Shown in pieces: positions 9,116 to 17,833 of a DNA stretch of 64,000 nucleotides. A program made the position numbers and the translations under genes. The first letter of the stretch is position 1. Each line of letters starts with the position of its first letter. The notes under the pieces are model-generated. The model saw only the letters and a list, made by a program, of their open reading frames with translations, made no database searches and was not told the DNA's origin. The DNA is from Staphylococcus nepalensis (lineage in GTDB: Bacteria > Bacillota > Bacilli > Staphylococcales > Staphylococcaceae), in assembly GCF_014635045.1 (NCBI RefSeq), contig NZ_BMCF01000001.1, positions 248,001 through 312,000 on the forward strand, given 5' to 3'.

Positions 9116-10056
9116 TAGTTTTGACCACCTTTCTTATCGTCTTCAAAATAATTATGTGCTTTCAAGAATTTTTCTGCAACCACAGCAGGCTCTTGACCTT
9201 CACCGTCTGCTTGATAATTCAATTTTTGCATTTCATCTGTAGATACTTTCTTAGCTAATTTATCAATAATTGGCTTCAATTCTGGATGTTTGTCTAACAA
9301 TTCATTTGTAGCTACCGCACTCGCATCATAGGGTGGGAAAAAGTGTCTATCATCTTTTAATACTTTTAAATCATAAGCTGCAATACGGCCATCTGTGGAA
9401 TAACCCACTGCTACTTCTAAATTATTTGAATGCAACGCATCGTATACTAAACCAATTTGCATTGGTCTAATCGTGTCAAATTTAAATCCATATTCTTGAG
9501 TAAATCCTGGATAGCCATCACCTTTACGATTTAACCATGAACTGTCCACTCCAAGTCGAAGTTCTGGATGCTTTTTCAAATCTGATACAGTATCTAAATT
9601 ATATTTTTCTGCAGTTTCTTTCGTTACCATAAATGAATATGTGTTTGCAAAACCATATGAATCAAAAAATGTTTGATCGAATTTCTTTTGGAAACCATCT
9701 TGTGTTACTTTCATTGCTTTTTTAGGATCTTTAATCGGATCTTCGTTTAATGCGCCAGTCAAGTCTGTACCATTATATCTTGTACCTGACATGTTAGCGT
9801 CACCATTAACTAACGCATTGTGTTGAATCGTACTTGATCCTAAATTGTTGATTAGTGTCGGTTTAATCTTACCGTTTGTATCATGTTCTATTAACAGTCT
9901 CAACATATGAGACATAATTTGTGATTCACTTGTTGCTAGCGCTGTAATTTTGACATCATCTTCTGAGCTGTTGCCACCTAATCCAGGTAAACTACATCCA
10001 GATAAGACCGTCAGACACAACACAAGCACAATACAATATTGTTTCAATTTCTTCAT
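9115..10056 (-). CDS. opuCC: Osmoprotectant-binding lipoprotein OpuCC
   Basis: Extracellular substrate-binding lipoprotein of 313 residues for glycine betaine, carnitine and related compounds. It has a lipoprotein signal peptide with lipobox LTVLSGC (Cys21), then an OpuAC-type binding domain. Aromatic-rich segments such as TFFDSYGFANTYSF and HFFPPYDASAV may supply the cation cage that binds trimethylammonium groups. It is encoded between the two permeases, as in other OpuC operons, with GAGGAGGACATT before its ATG. Confidence 0.93.
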   Translation of the reverse strand: MKKLKQYCIVLVLCLTVLSGCSLPGLGGNSSEDDVKITALATSESQIMSHMLRLLIEHDTNGKIKPTLINNLGSSTIQHNALVNGDANMSGTRYNGTDLTGALNEDPIKDPKKAMKVTQDGFQKKFDQTFFDSYGFANTYSFMVTKETAEKYNLDTVSDLKKHPELRLGVDSSWLNRKGDGYPGFTQEYGFKFDTIRPMQIGLVYDALHSNNLEVAVGYSTDGRIAAYDLKVLKDDRHFFPPYDASAVATNELLDKHPELKPIIDKLAKKVSTDEMQKLNYQADGEGQEPAVVAEKFLKAHNYFEDDKKGGQN

Positions 10057-10071
10057 AATGTCCTCCTCAAA

Positions 10072-10707
10072 TTATCTGGATACTTTTAATCCTTTAGGTA
10101 CAGCCCATCTTTCTACGATTGAAAGTAAGAAGTCTACGAATAAAGCTAATGCAGTAACTAATACCGCTGCACTTATAATCATTAATGGGTCATACAAGTT
10201 TAATCCGTTAAATACAAAATCACCTAAACCGCCCGCGCCTACGTAGCTGGCTAAAGTAGCCCAACTAATTACGTAGACAGAAGATAGTCGGATACCCCCT
10301 AAAATAAGCGGTAAGGCTAATGGTAATTCAATATCTTTCATTAATTGAAAGCGTGTCATACCCATGCTTGTGCCTGCTTCTTTAATATTGTCATCTATGT
10401 TTTGTACACCTAATACAGTGTTATTTAAAATTGGTAATAATACATATATAAATAATGCTACGATTGCAGGTAATTTACCAACACCAAATATCGGTATCAT
10501 GACAGCTAATACCGCTAATGTTGGGATTGTTTGAAGCACCCCAGCAATTGTTAATACAATATTAGATGTTCTTTTCATTTTAGATAGTAAAATCCCTATT
10601 GGTACCGCGATTACAATAGCAATTAATAAAGCGATGATTGAGATATAGAAATGTTCAACTGTTTTAGATATCAGTTGCCCACCATATTGATCTATAAAGT
10701 CTTTCAT
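10072..10707 (-). CDS. opuCB: Osmoprotectant ABC transporter permease OpuCB
   Basis: Permease of 211 residues with five or six transmembrane helices and the EAA-type coupling loop (KEAGTSMGMTRFQLMKDIELPLALPLI) that docks onto OpuCA. It is clearly paralogous to OpuCD. The ATG overlaps the opuCA stop codon (TAATG), so it is translationally coupled. Confidence 0.93.
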   Translation of the reverse strand: MKDFIDQYGGQLISKTVEHFYISIIALLIAIVIAVPIGILLSKMKRTSNIVLTIAGVLQTIPTLAVLAVMIPIFGVGKLPAIVALFIYVLLPILNNTVLGVQNIDDNIKEAGTSMGMTRFQLMKDIELPLALPLILGGIRLSSVYVISWATLASYVGAGGLGDFVFNGLNLYDPLMIISAAVLVTALALFVDFLLSIVERWAVPKGLKVSR

Positions 10708-11891
10708 TACTTATCAGCTCCTACATTGTCGGGCTCAACAATAGCATTTTTTTGTGCGCTGATATCTTCATCTAATTCGCCCCAAATACTATCGTAAACA
10801 ATATCAACTAAGTTTGCTCTTGTAATTAATCCAATCAGTGTTTCTTCATCGCTATCTACAACTGGTACGTTTCTTACATTACGTTTTAAGATTGTGCGTA
10901 CTGTATCTTGTAATTTACTATCTACTCTCACTCTATAAATATCACGTTGCATCATGTCTATAAGTTCTTTCCCACCACGTAGTCCTTGGTTTATATCTTC
11001 AATGTCTAAATAACCAAGCAGCCTACTATTGTTTCCAACTACGAATATTGTATCCACGCGACGTTCTCTCATAATTTTAACCGCTTCGTTTAATGAACTG
11101 TCTGCATGTACTGTTACTGGTCGGATCATTGCATCTTTAACAGTTCTCATATTAGGTCTATCTTGAATCAATCTATTTTGACCAATAAAGTCGCGGACGA
11201 AATCATTTGCAGGATGACGTAAAATATTATCTGGCGTATCGTATTGAACGACTTGCCCTTCAGACATAATACAAATCTTGTCTGCCAGTTTAATCGCTTC
11301 ATCCATATCATGTGTAACAAAAATAAATGTTTTACCTAATTTTTGTTGCAATTGTTTCACTAAGTCTTGCAACGTGTCTCTCGTGATTGGATCTAATGCG
11401 CCAAACGGTTCATCCATTAAAATGACATCTTGTTCAGCAGCTAATGCACGAACAACACCAATACGTTGTTGCTGCCCGCCAGAAAGTTGAGAAGGATATC
11501 TATCTAAATATTCTTCAGGTAAATCGACAAGTTTAATTAACTCTTTCGCTTTTTTCTCTTTCTTTTCTTCAGACCATTTTAATAACTTAGGGACTAATAC
11601 AATATTTTCTTTAATGGTCATATGAGGCATTAATCCAATTTGTTGAATTACATAACCAATTTTCCTACGTAGTTCAACAGCATTCATTTTACGAACATTT
11701 TTGCCGTTGATTGCAATTTCTCCTTCTGTAGCTTCAATCATTCTATTTATCATTCTTAAAGCAGTTGTTTTACCGCTTCCACTTGTACCTATAAATGCGA
11801 TAAATTCACCAGATTCAATTTCTAATGAAATATTATCTACAGCTTTTTTTGTGCCGCCATAGACTTTAGATAAGTTTTTTATACTTAACAT
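10707..11891 (-). CDS. opuCA: Osmoprotectant ABC transporter ATP-binding protein OpuCA
   Basis: ATPase of 394 residues. It has Walker A GTSGSGKTT (about residue 35), Q-loop YVIQQIGL, signature LSGGQQQR, Walker B VILMDEPFGALD and switch His in FVTHDMDEA. Two C-terminal CBS domains follow (about 250-370: VKDAMIRPVTV, VGNNSRLLGYLDI, NVRNVPVVDSDEETLIGLITR). In OpuCA-type proteins the CBS pair acts as an osmotic or nucleotide sensor. First gene of the operon. The leader (11892-12174) contains an inverted repeat TAGGGCTA...TAGCCCTA at 11944-12009 whose role is unknown. Confidence 0.94.
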   Translation of the reverse strand: MLSIKNLSKVYGGTKKAVDNISLEIESGEFIAFIGTSGSGKTTALRMINRMIEATEGEIAINGKNVRKMNAVELRRKIGYVIQQIGLMPHMTIKENIVLVPKLLKWSEEKKEKKAKELIKLVDLPEEYLDRYPSQLSGGQQQRIGVVRALAAEQDVILMDEPFGALDPITRDTLQDLVKQLQQKLGKTFIFVTHDMDEAIKLADKICIMSEGQVVQYDTPDNILRHPANDFVRDFIGQNRLIQDRPNMRTVKDAMIRPVTVHADSSLNEAVKIMRERRVDTIFVVGNNSRLLGYLDIEDINQGLRGGKELIDMMQRDIYRVRVDSKLQDTVRTILKRNVRNVPVVDSDEETLIGLITRANLVDIVYDSIWGELDEDISAQKNAIVEPDNVGADK

Positions 11892-12174
11892 GTGTTAATT
11901 CCTTTCTATACTTATATTCTCAATTAAAAGTTTCTTATAAATATAGGGCTACCTGTGGATGTTATACAAATCCGAAAATAAGTAAAAACATGTAGCACAA
12001 CTAGCCCTACTTTATTCATGTGTCGGTCAAAAAGATTAATTTCGACTTATTTTATCCATACTATATATTAAGATAACTCAATAAATGAAAATAAACAATT
12101 TATAACTGTAAATTTTGTTTATTAAAATATTGAAGTAAATTTACATTCAATAGCTCAAAATTAATTCTAAAATT

Positions 12175-12642
12175 TTATTTTCGTTTTATGCCAATAAGGT
12201 GTCCTAATTCTTTTGGTTTTACTTGAATCCCACCCAACTGCGCATAATCATCTATAGCATTTTTAATTTTTCCTGGGAACGCTGATGGTCTACCAGTCGT
12301 TGTGTCCATCCCCATGAGCATCACTTCATACGTTGCACAGCGTGTGTTTTGAGAATCTACTAAATTCATAAATACGTGCAACCGTTTAGCATCATAATCA
12401 TATAATGCCACTTTTACCGTAATCGGTTCATCTACTTTAATTTCTTTTAAATACATAACATGATTCTCTAAAGTAAAAACGGTGTACTGAAGTTTGTCAA
12501 TGGCTTCCATATCTAAACCTAGCTCCGCAAGCCAAGCATCTGTAGCATCACTAAATACACGATTATATTCAGCATCATTCATATGCTGATTATGGTCTAC
12601 CCAAATATCTTTAACAGTTGTTCGATATTGAAATTGAGTCAT
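12175..12642 (-). CDS. Hotdog thioesterase, probable betainyl-CoA thioesterase
   Basis: Hotdog-fold acyl-CoA thioesterase of 155 residues, with the 4HBT-like motif DHNQHMNDAEYNRVFSDA near the N-terminus. It follows L-carnitine dehydrogenase by 12 bp with its own AACGGAGGTTAAT site. In Pseudomonas carnitine clusters the corresponding gene (cdhB) encodes a thioesterase acting on betainyl-CoA; the same role here, releasing glycine betaine, is inferred from the neighbours. Last gene of the carnitine operon. Confidence 0.8.
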   Translation of the reverse strand: MTQFQYRTTVKDIWVDHNQHMNDAEYNRVFSDATDAWLAELGLDMEAIDKLQYTVFTLENHVMYLKEIKVDEPITVKVALYDYDAKRLHVFMNLVDSQNTRCATYEVMLMGMDTTTGRPSAFPGKIKNAIDDYAQLGGIQVKPKELGHLIGIKRK

Positions 12643-12654
12643 ATTAACCTCCGT

Positions 12655-13608
12655 TTATTTTGTACCTTTTTTCATTGAGGCAGTATCTCCCGGCCAATAA
12701 GCTTCCGCTAATTTTTTTACTTTAACTAAGAATTCATTACGTTTTTGATCTAATTCAGACATTGACTGACCTTGTGAAGCTATTTCACAGCCATTAACGA
12801 CATCATCATATAGTGTTTGAGTTAATTCAGGCGCAATTAATTTTGTCCATGGTTTTTTCAATGCTGGTCCAAATTGTTTCAACATATGACGCATGCCACC
12901 TTCGCCGCCTGCAAGATGGAACGTCATAAATGGCCCATATTGTGCGTAACGTAATCCTGCTGCATGTGTAAATGCTTTATCTACTTCTTCTGTTGTCGCT
13001 ACGCCGTCATTAACAATATGTAATGCTTCTCTCCATAATGCTTCCATTAACCTATCAGCGATATGACCTTCAATTTCATGTCTCACATGTAATACATCCA
13101 TGCCAATACTTTCATATATTTCTTCAGCTTTAACCGTTGTAGCTTCATTCGTTTGTTTGCCAGGGACAACTTCTACCAATGGCAAAATATACACTGGGTG
13201 GAACGGGTGCGCCACCACTAAACGTTCAGGGTGTTTTAAATTTTGTTGTAATTCTGAAGGCATAATTCCAGAAGTACTCGATCCAATCATTGCATCTGGC
13301 TTAGCGTAAGCATCAATTTCAGTTAATACTTGATCTTTAATTGATTCGATTTCTGGAACATTTTCTTGAATATGATCAGCATCTTTTACAGCTTCTTCTA
13401 AATTTGCTGTGAATGAAAGCTTATCTAAAGATGCACCTTCTGCTAAACCTAATTGTTCAGCATATGGCCAATTTTGTTTTACTTGCTTTAACATTCTTTC
13501 ATAAGCACCTTCACTCGGATCAGTTGCTACCACTTCATGACCGTGGGCTAAAATACGCGTAATCCAACCACTACCTATAACACCTGTACCTACCACTGCA
13601 AATTTCAT
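12655..13608 (-). CDS. lcdH: L-carnitine dehydrogenase
   Basis: NAD-dependent oxidation of L-carnitine to 3-dehydrocarnitine. The protein has 317 residues and belongs to the 3-hydroxyacyl-CoA dehydrogenase superfamily. It has an N-terminal Rossmann motif GTGVIGSGW (residues 7-15), the catalytic region VVAHPFHPVYILPLVEVVPG, and a helical C-terminal domain (AGLRYAQYGPFMTFHLAGGEGG) typical of carnitine dehydrogenases. The ATG overlaps the stop of the upstream BKACE gene (TAATG), and GGAGG lies just before it. The three-enzyme context strongly supports carnitine rather than fatty-acid metabolism. Confidence 0.88.
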   Translation of the reverse strand: MKFAVVGTGVIGSGWITRILAHGHEVVATDPSEGAYERMLKQVKQNWPYAEQLGLAEGASLDKLSFTANLEEAVKDADHIQENVPEIESIKDQVLTEIDAYAKPDAMIGSSTSGIMPSELQQNLKHPERLVVAHPFHPVYILPLVEVVPGKQTNEATTVKAEEIYESIGMDVLHVRHEIEGHIADRLMEALWREALHIVNDGVATTEEVDKAFTHAAGLRYAQYGPFMTFHLAGGEGGMRHMLKQFGPALKKPWTKLIAPELTQTLYDDVVNGCEIASQGQSMSELDQKRNEFLVKVKKLAEAYWPGDTASMKKGTK

Positions 13609-14495
13609 TATTTGCCTCCTTTTGGATCTCTAAGTTGATATTTCACGCGCGCTTCAGCTGGCGTCATCGGTTCTATATCTAAATCTTTTAATATTTCAAC
13701 CGCACGTTCAACAAGTTGCTCGTTAGAAGCTTTGACACCTTTAGATAAATATAAATTATCTTCTAATCCAACGCGCACATTGCCTCCACGTTTTGCTGCT
13801 TCTTCTACAGTTGGCAATTGCATTCTTCCAATTCCAAACGCTGACCAATGTGCATTGTCAGGAATACGTGTTTTAAAATATTCAATTGTTTCCGCGTCAT
13901 TTTCAGCGCCCCACGGTATGCCTAAACAGAATTGGAACATTGGTTCACCTTCAATAAGGCCTTCATTAACTAATTGTTTAGCAAACGAAATATGTCCACT
14001 ATCAAAACATTCTAATTCAGGTTTTACGCCTGCATCTTTTACAAGTTGTGCTTGTTTTCTTAACCAATCTGCTGGGCTTAAATACACAGCATCTCCCATG
14101 TTCACGCTTCCACAATCAAGCGTGCACATTTCTGGTAATAAGGCACCAATTGCTTCGTGTCTCTCAGCAGGTGTTTGCATATCTGAGCCTTTAGCCGCTG
14201 TATACGGATCTTCAAGGTTAGGGATAAAGTCTCCGCCACCACCTGAAGTAATATTGATAATAATATCTTCATCAGCTTCTCTAATTAATCTGACTGCTTC
14301 TTTAAAAAATTCAACATCATGGCTTATACCCCCTGTTTCTGGGTCTCTTGCATGAATGTGTGCTACAGTAGCTCCTGCTCTTGCACATTTAATTGCTGAA
14401 TCTGCAATTTCTTGAGGCGTTACAGGAACACTTTTATTTTTATCTACAGTATCTCCAGCACCTGTTAAAGCTGCTGTTAGCATAACTTTTTTCAT
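13608..14495 (-). CDS. BKACE-family enzyme, probable 3-dehydrocarnitine cleavage enzyme
   Basis: Zinc-dependent beta-keto acid cleavage enzyme of 295 residues (KCE/DUF849 family). The metal-binding HxH appears as VAHIHARDPETG, with the glycine-rich ITSGGGGDFIPN and the metal-ligand Glu in RVGLEDNLYLSKG. With L-carnitine dehydrogenase and the thioesterase beside it, the expected reaction is 3-dehydrocarnitine plus acetyl-CoA to acetoacetate plus betainyl-CoA. The ATG at 14495 is chosen because GGAGG lies 7 nt upstream. A longer frame to 14606 would run back across the promoter and terminator and is not a real start. Confidence 0.87.
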   Translation of the reverse strand: MKKVMLTAALTGAGDTVDKNKSVPVTPQEIADSAIKCARAGATVAHIHARDPETGGISHDVEFFKEAVRLIREADEDIIINITSGGGGDFIPNLEDPYTAAKGSDMQTPAERHEAIGALLPEMCTLDCGSVNMGDAVYLSPADWLRKQAQLVKDAGVKPELECFDSGHISFAKQLVNEGLIEGEPMFQFCLGIPWGAENDAETIEYFKTRIPDNAHWSAFGIGRMQLPTVEEAAKRGGNVRVGLEDNLYLSKGVKASNEQLVERAVEILKDLDIEPMTPAEARVKYQLRDPKGGK

Positions 14496-14531
14496 ATATA
14501 AACCTCCAACAGAGTTTTTATCACATGGGAT

Positions 14532-14560
14532 AGTGTACCAACTGGACGGTTTAGTTTCAA
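14532..14560 (-). promoter_or_regulatory. Promoter of the carnitine-catabolism operon
   Basis: On the minus strand TTGAAA-N17-TACACT, with the -10 about 37 bp before the BKACE ATG. The spacer and flank hold an imperfect dyad ACCGTCC...AGTTGGT that could be the operator of the adjacent TetR protein; that is inference. Confidence 0.7.
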
Positions 14561-14573
14561 CCCTTAAAACGGC

Positions 14574-14614
14574 CAAAAAAAGGGATAAATGATGATGTCT
14601 CGTCATTTATCCCT
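14574..14614 (-). terminator. Terminator of the tetR gene
   Basis: Twelve-bp stem AGGGATAAATGA / TCATTTATCCCT followed on the minus strand by seven T residues. It separates the tetR transcript from the carnitine operon. Confidence 0.9.
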
Positions 14615-14674
14615 ATACTATCAGTACTTCTCACGATTTGAGAATTTAATTATTTTTTTATAATTTTAACTTTT

Positions 14675-15235
14675 TTATGCATCGTTTCGTCGCATTCGAT
14701 TTTTTTCAGTGTAAGATGTTAATCTTTCTAAAACTTTTGACCTCATTGACTCATCTAATGCATCTAATCCAAACACCTCTGATAACCATAAACCATCTAC
14801 TGCCAACCTTATAATTGTCGCATCTACTTTATCAAGTCCGTCTCGTTCTATTTTATCTTGCCATGCTTTATAGGTATCTTGTAACGGCAATAATAAATTA
14901 CTGTTTATACCTTGTGCAGCCAACATTCCAGAAGTAATGGATGCATTTTCTGAACGGTGTTCTCTTGTAGCTTCAATAAAGGCGCGAAGTAATTTACCTT
15001 CATCTTGATCGTCTTTTTGTACATGCTCATTGACATTATTTCTATACAATTCATCTGCATGATCTACAAGTCCTTGTATTAACGCAAATTTATTTTTAAA
15101 GTGATACAGTAAACCACCTTTACTTACACCTGCTTTTTTGGCTACTGCATCCAGAGTTAAATATTCACTGCCTTGTTCGTTAACAATAGCCGCTGCTGCT
15201 TGTAATAGTTGCGTACGTTTAGACGCTCTTGCCAT
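14675..15235 (-). CDS. TetR/AcrR family transcriptional regulator
   Basis: One-domain regulator of 186 residues. Its N-terminal TetR HTH is clear (LTLDAVAKKAGVSKGGLLYHF about residues 23-42), followed by a helical ligand domain. It is transcribed towards the carnitine genes, with its own promoter at 15298-15326 and terminator at 14574. The most likely target is the carnitine operon immediately downstream, possibly induced by carnitine or an intermediate. Target and ligand are inference from position. The start has AAGGAGGT 6 nt upstream. Confidence 0.88.
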   Translation of the reverse strand: MARASKRTQLLQAAAAIVNEQGSEYLTLDAVAKKAGVSKGGLLYHFKNKFALIQGLVDHADELYRNNVNEHVQKDDQDEGKLLRAFIEATREHRSENASITSGMLAAQGINSNLLLPLQDTYKAWQDKIERDGLDKVDATIIRLAVDGLWLSEVFGLDALDESMRSKVLERLTSYTEKNRMRRNDA

Positions 15236-15297
15236 GACTACACCTCCTTAAATAATTTAATTTCGTTTGTATTTTTATCTTTTGTTTATCCGAGCAA

Positions 15298-15326
15298 ACT
15301 ATAAACGATAAATTATCAACTTGCAA
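15298..15326 (-). promoter_or_regulatory. Promoter of the tetR gene
   Basis: Minus-strand TTGCAA-N17-TATAGT, about 60 bp before the tetR start, close to the sigma-A consensus. Confidence 0.65.
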
Positions 15327-15507
15327 CATTATTATATTTTTTATATAACTTTATAACAGTTTAATCAAGTGGTGATACGTGCTTTTACTAACTTAAACAT
15401 ATGATATAACTATACAACCCTTTTTATATTTGTAACACACAAAACATGCAATGTGTGTTTACAAACTACAACTGATTTGTATAGTAAAACGCCAATTTAT
15501 TGAGCGA

Positions 15508-16104
15508 TTAGTTATCATTCATCCCTTTGCCTTCTAAAATATGCTCAATATATTTTTCAACTCTATTTTGTCTTGTTGATGCCTTTTTAGCATTTCCAAT
15601 ATAGTACATATATTGACGTTGTCTACCTGGTGTTAAATGATTAAATGCTTCTTTTAATGCTGGTGATGCTTCTAATTTATTTTTTAATTCTTCAGGCATA
15701 TGATATGTTTCTGTTGTTTTCATAGGTACCTTTTCTCCAGACTTTTCAAGACGAATCGCTTCCTCAATATACCATTTAATTTCATCTTTTCTGTTTTTGA
15801 TTTCTTCTAGACTTTCAAACCTTAATTGTCTCGCTGCTTGAACATTTTTTGTTTGTTGAATCAATGAATGATAGGGGTCTTCCATGATAGCCCCCTTTTC
15901 AAATAACAAAGCACAGTATTGTTTAAAATTTTGTATAATTACAACGTTCTTATGATTTAAAGTATAACAAGGATGCATCCATTTATAATCTTCTACTAAT
16001 TCAGTTTCTTGCAAAATTGTTCTAAGTAATTTAAAAGAGGCTTGCCAATCGTTTAATCCATCAATAAATGCATCTACCTTTATATTTTTATTTTTTTCAA
16101 CCAT
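15508..16104 (-). CDS. YdeI/OmdA-family protein (DUF1801 plus OmdA domain)
   Basis: Protein of 198 residues. An N-terminal DUF1801-like domain is seen (DYKWMHPCYTLNHKNVVIIQNFKQYCALLFEKG), followed by a C-terminal OmdA/bacteriocin-protection domain (FNHLTPGRQRQYMYYIGNAKKASTRQNRVEKYI). Such proteins are annotated as bacteriocin-protection or YdeI-like; the biochemical role is not established. The ATG at 16104 is preferred over the in-frame GTG at 16110, because the AAGGGTGA site is too close to the GTG. Monocistronic; no functional link to its neighbours is seen. Confidence 0.83.
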   Translation of the reverse strand: MVEKNKNIKVDAFIDGLNDWQASFKLLRTILQETELVEDYKWMHPCYTLNHKNVVIIQNFKQYCALLFEKGAIMEDPYHSLIQQTKNVQAARQLRFESLEEIKNRKDEIKWYIEEAIRLEKSGEKVPMKTTETYHMPEELKNKLEASPALKEAFNHLTPGRQRQYMYYIGNAKKASTRQNRVEKYIEHILEGKGMNDN

Positions 16105-16285
16105 AAGCACTCACCCTTTATTTTTTATTTATTTTCATTTTACTATGAATAGTGCAATTTAAGCCATTACAAAAGTATTCTAAAGAACAAACCAAGTTTT
16201 CCGATTAGTTTACTATGATTTAAATATAATTTGTGTTATGATGCTTTTATTATTTTCAATTTACATAAAATAAAGAGGTGTTCTA

Positions 16286-17665
16286 ATGCAACAATCAAAA
16301 CATTTAAAAAAAGTGCTGGGTTTATCTGATGTTATGGGTATTGCTATCGGACAAATTATTGGCGCTGGTGTCATGTCCTTAACGGGTATTGGTATACAAA
16401 TGACAGGAAGTGGCATTACGCCAGCATTCATTCTATCATCACTTATAACATTACTTACGATGTTACCTATAGCAATTTTAGCTTCTAGTTTACCTACTAC
16501 AGGGGGTATGTATCAATATACTAGTCGTTTACTGTCACCTAAAACAGGTGTTTTTTGGTTATTATTATTCATCTTTTTACAAATAACATTATCTTTATAT
16601 GCGCTTTCTTTTGCACAATATCTTGAAGGTTTACTCCCTGGTGTTCCAGTAAGAACTGTAGCCTTTTTACTACTCACCGTTTTGTTTGTAGTTAATATCG
16701 TGGGCATTAAATCTGCTTCAATCGTCGGTAACTTAATGGTAATAACTTTAATCTTAGCTTTATCATTCTTTATTCTTTTTGGTTTACCTCATGTTAATTT
16801 TAGCGTATTCAGCACCTCATCCATGTTTCCTGATGGTTTTACTGGTTTCTTTACAGCAGTGGGTCTCGTTTCATTCGCTACAGGTGGAGCTCAAGTAGTA
16901 GCTGAACTTGGTGGAGAAATGAAAAACCCTAAGAGAGATATACCACTTGTAATCGTTGTAGCTACTATTTTTGTAGGGTTATTATATGCTTTTATCGCCT
17001 CTATTGCAGTTGGGGTTTTACCAATACCTGAAGTTGCAGGCAGACCTTTAACAAGTGTCGCTAAAGAAGTGCTACCATCACCAGTATTTATTTGCTTTAT
17101 GGTTGGAGGAGCGATGTTCGCTTTAGCTACGACTCTGAACGCAACATTCACGTGGGTCACAAAAAGTTTATTAATTGCTATCGAAGATGGGTACTTGCCC
17201 AAGACGTTAGGCACTGTTAATAAACGCTTTGGCACGCCACATTGGTTATTACTAATATTTTATATTATCGGAATTTTACCAATTGTAAGTGGTATGTCTC
17301 TAGATGTTGTCGCACAGTTAGGTACAGGTATTTCACTTATCGTATTTGCTTTCCCTGCGCTAGCTGTTACACAATTACCTAAAAAATATCCTGAAGCTTA
17401 TAAGCAATCTTTCTTTAAATTGCCTTATCCAGTACTAGTGGTCATCGCTACGGCAGCCATTGTCGTTTTACTCTATCAATCATACTTGCTAATTTCAGAT
17501 TTGAAATTAGGTTATATTATGGGAACATTTGCATATATTTTTATTTCTGCATTGATTGCTCATTTTTCTAATAAAAAATCAAACTTATCTATTGAATCTA
17601 TACAATTCGCTAAAAATGTTCCAAAAAATGAGGACTGGGACAAAAACCAAATTTTTATAAAATGA
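16286..17665 (+). CDS. APC-family amino-acid permease
   Basis: Cytoplasmic-membrane permease of 459 residues with about 12 hydrophobic helices. The APC helix-1 signature is present (SDVMGIAIGQIIGAGVMSLTGIG), as is the unwound-helix segment FATGGAQVVAELGGEMKNPKRDIP. It imports or exchanges amino acids or amines; the substrate cannot be told from sequence. RBS AAAGAGGTG lies 7 nt before the ATG, and an extended -10 element TGTTATGAT at 16234-16242 is a likely promoter. Standalone gene followed by a repeat region. Confidence 0.88.
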   Translation: MQQSKHLKKVLGLSDVMGIAIGQIIGAGVMSLTGIGIQMTGSGITPAFILSSLITLLTMLPIAILASSLPTTGGMYQYTSRLLSPKTGVFWLLLFIFLQITLSLYALSFAQYLEGLLPGVPVRTVAFLLLTVLFVVNIVGIKSASIVGNLMVITLILALSFFILFGLPHVNFSVFSTSSMFPDGFTGFFTAVGLVSFATGGAQVVAELGGEMKNPKRDIPLVIVVATIFVGLLYAFIASIAVGVLPIPEVAGRPLTSVAKEVLPSPVFICFMVGGAMFALATTLNATFTWVTKSLLIAIEDGYLPKTLGTVNKRFGTPHWLLLIFYIIGILPIVSGMSLDVVAQLGTGISLIVFAFPALAVTQLPKKYPEAYKQSFFKLPYPVLVVIATAAIVVLLYQSYLLISDLKLGYIMGTFAYIFISALIAHFSNKKSNLSIESIQFAKNVPKNEDWDKNQIFIK

Positions 17666-17724
17666 TTTCGTTTATCCACGCCATCAAGAAGAACTAGAAA
17701 AAATAGTCCAGAGCCGAATTGCTT

Positions 17725-17833
17725 GCATAAGTGCTACTAGCCCCCAATGGATTACATGAGCTTCGACTCATGCATAAGTGCTACTAGCCCCCAGTGGGTT
17801 ACATGAGCTTCGACTCATGCATAAGTGCTACTA
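17725..17833. repeat. 47-bp tandem repeat, 2.3 copies, hairpin-forming
   Basis: Copies at 17725-17771 and 17772-17818 differ at only two positions; a third copy (17819-17833) stops after 15 bp. Each unit begins GCATAAGTGCTACTAGCCCC and ends in a small hairpin CATGAG-CTTCGA-CTCATG. Next come two copies of AGAAGTAGCACTTT (17849-17875), complementary to the AAGTGCTACT at the start of each unit, so the array can fold back on itself. It lies 60 bp after the APC permease stop. Confidence 0.85.

Noticed and set aside
11892..12174. Sigma-B promoter for opuCA
   Set aside because: No GTTT-N12-15-GGGWAW pair found; only an inverted repeat and weak sigma-A-like hexamers.
13608..14606. Longer BKACE gene starting at 14606
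   Set aside because: The extension runs through the tetR terminator and the operon promoter and has no ribosome binding site.
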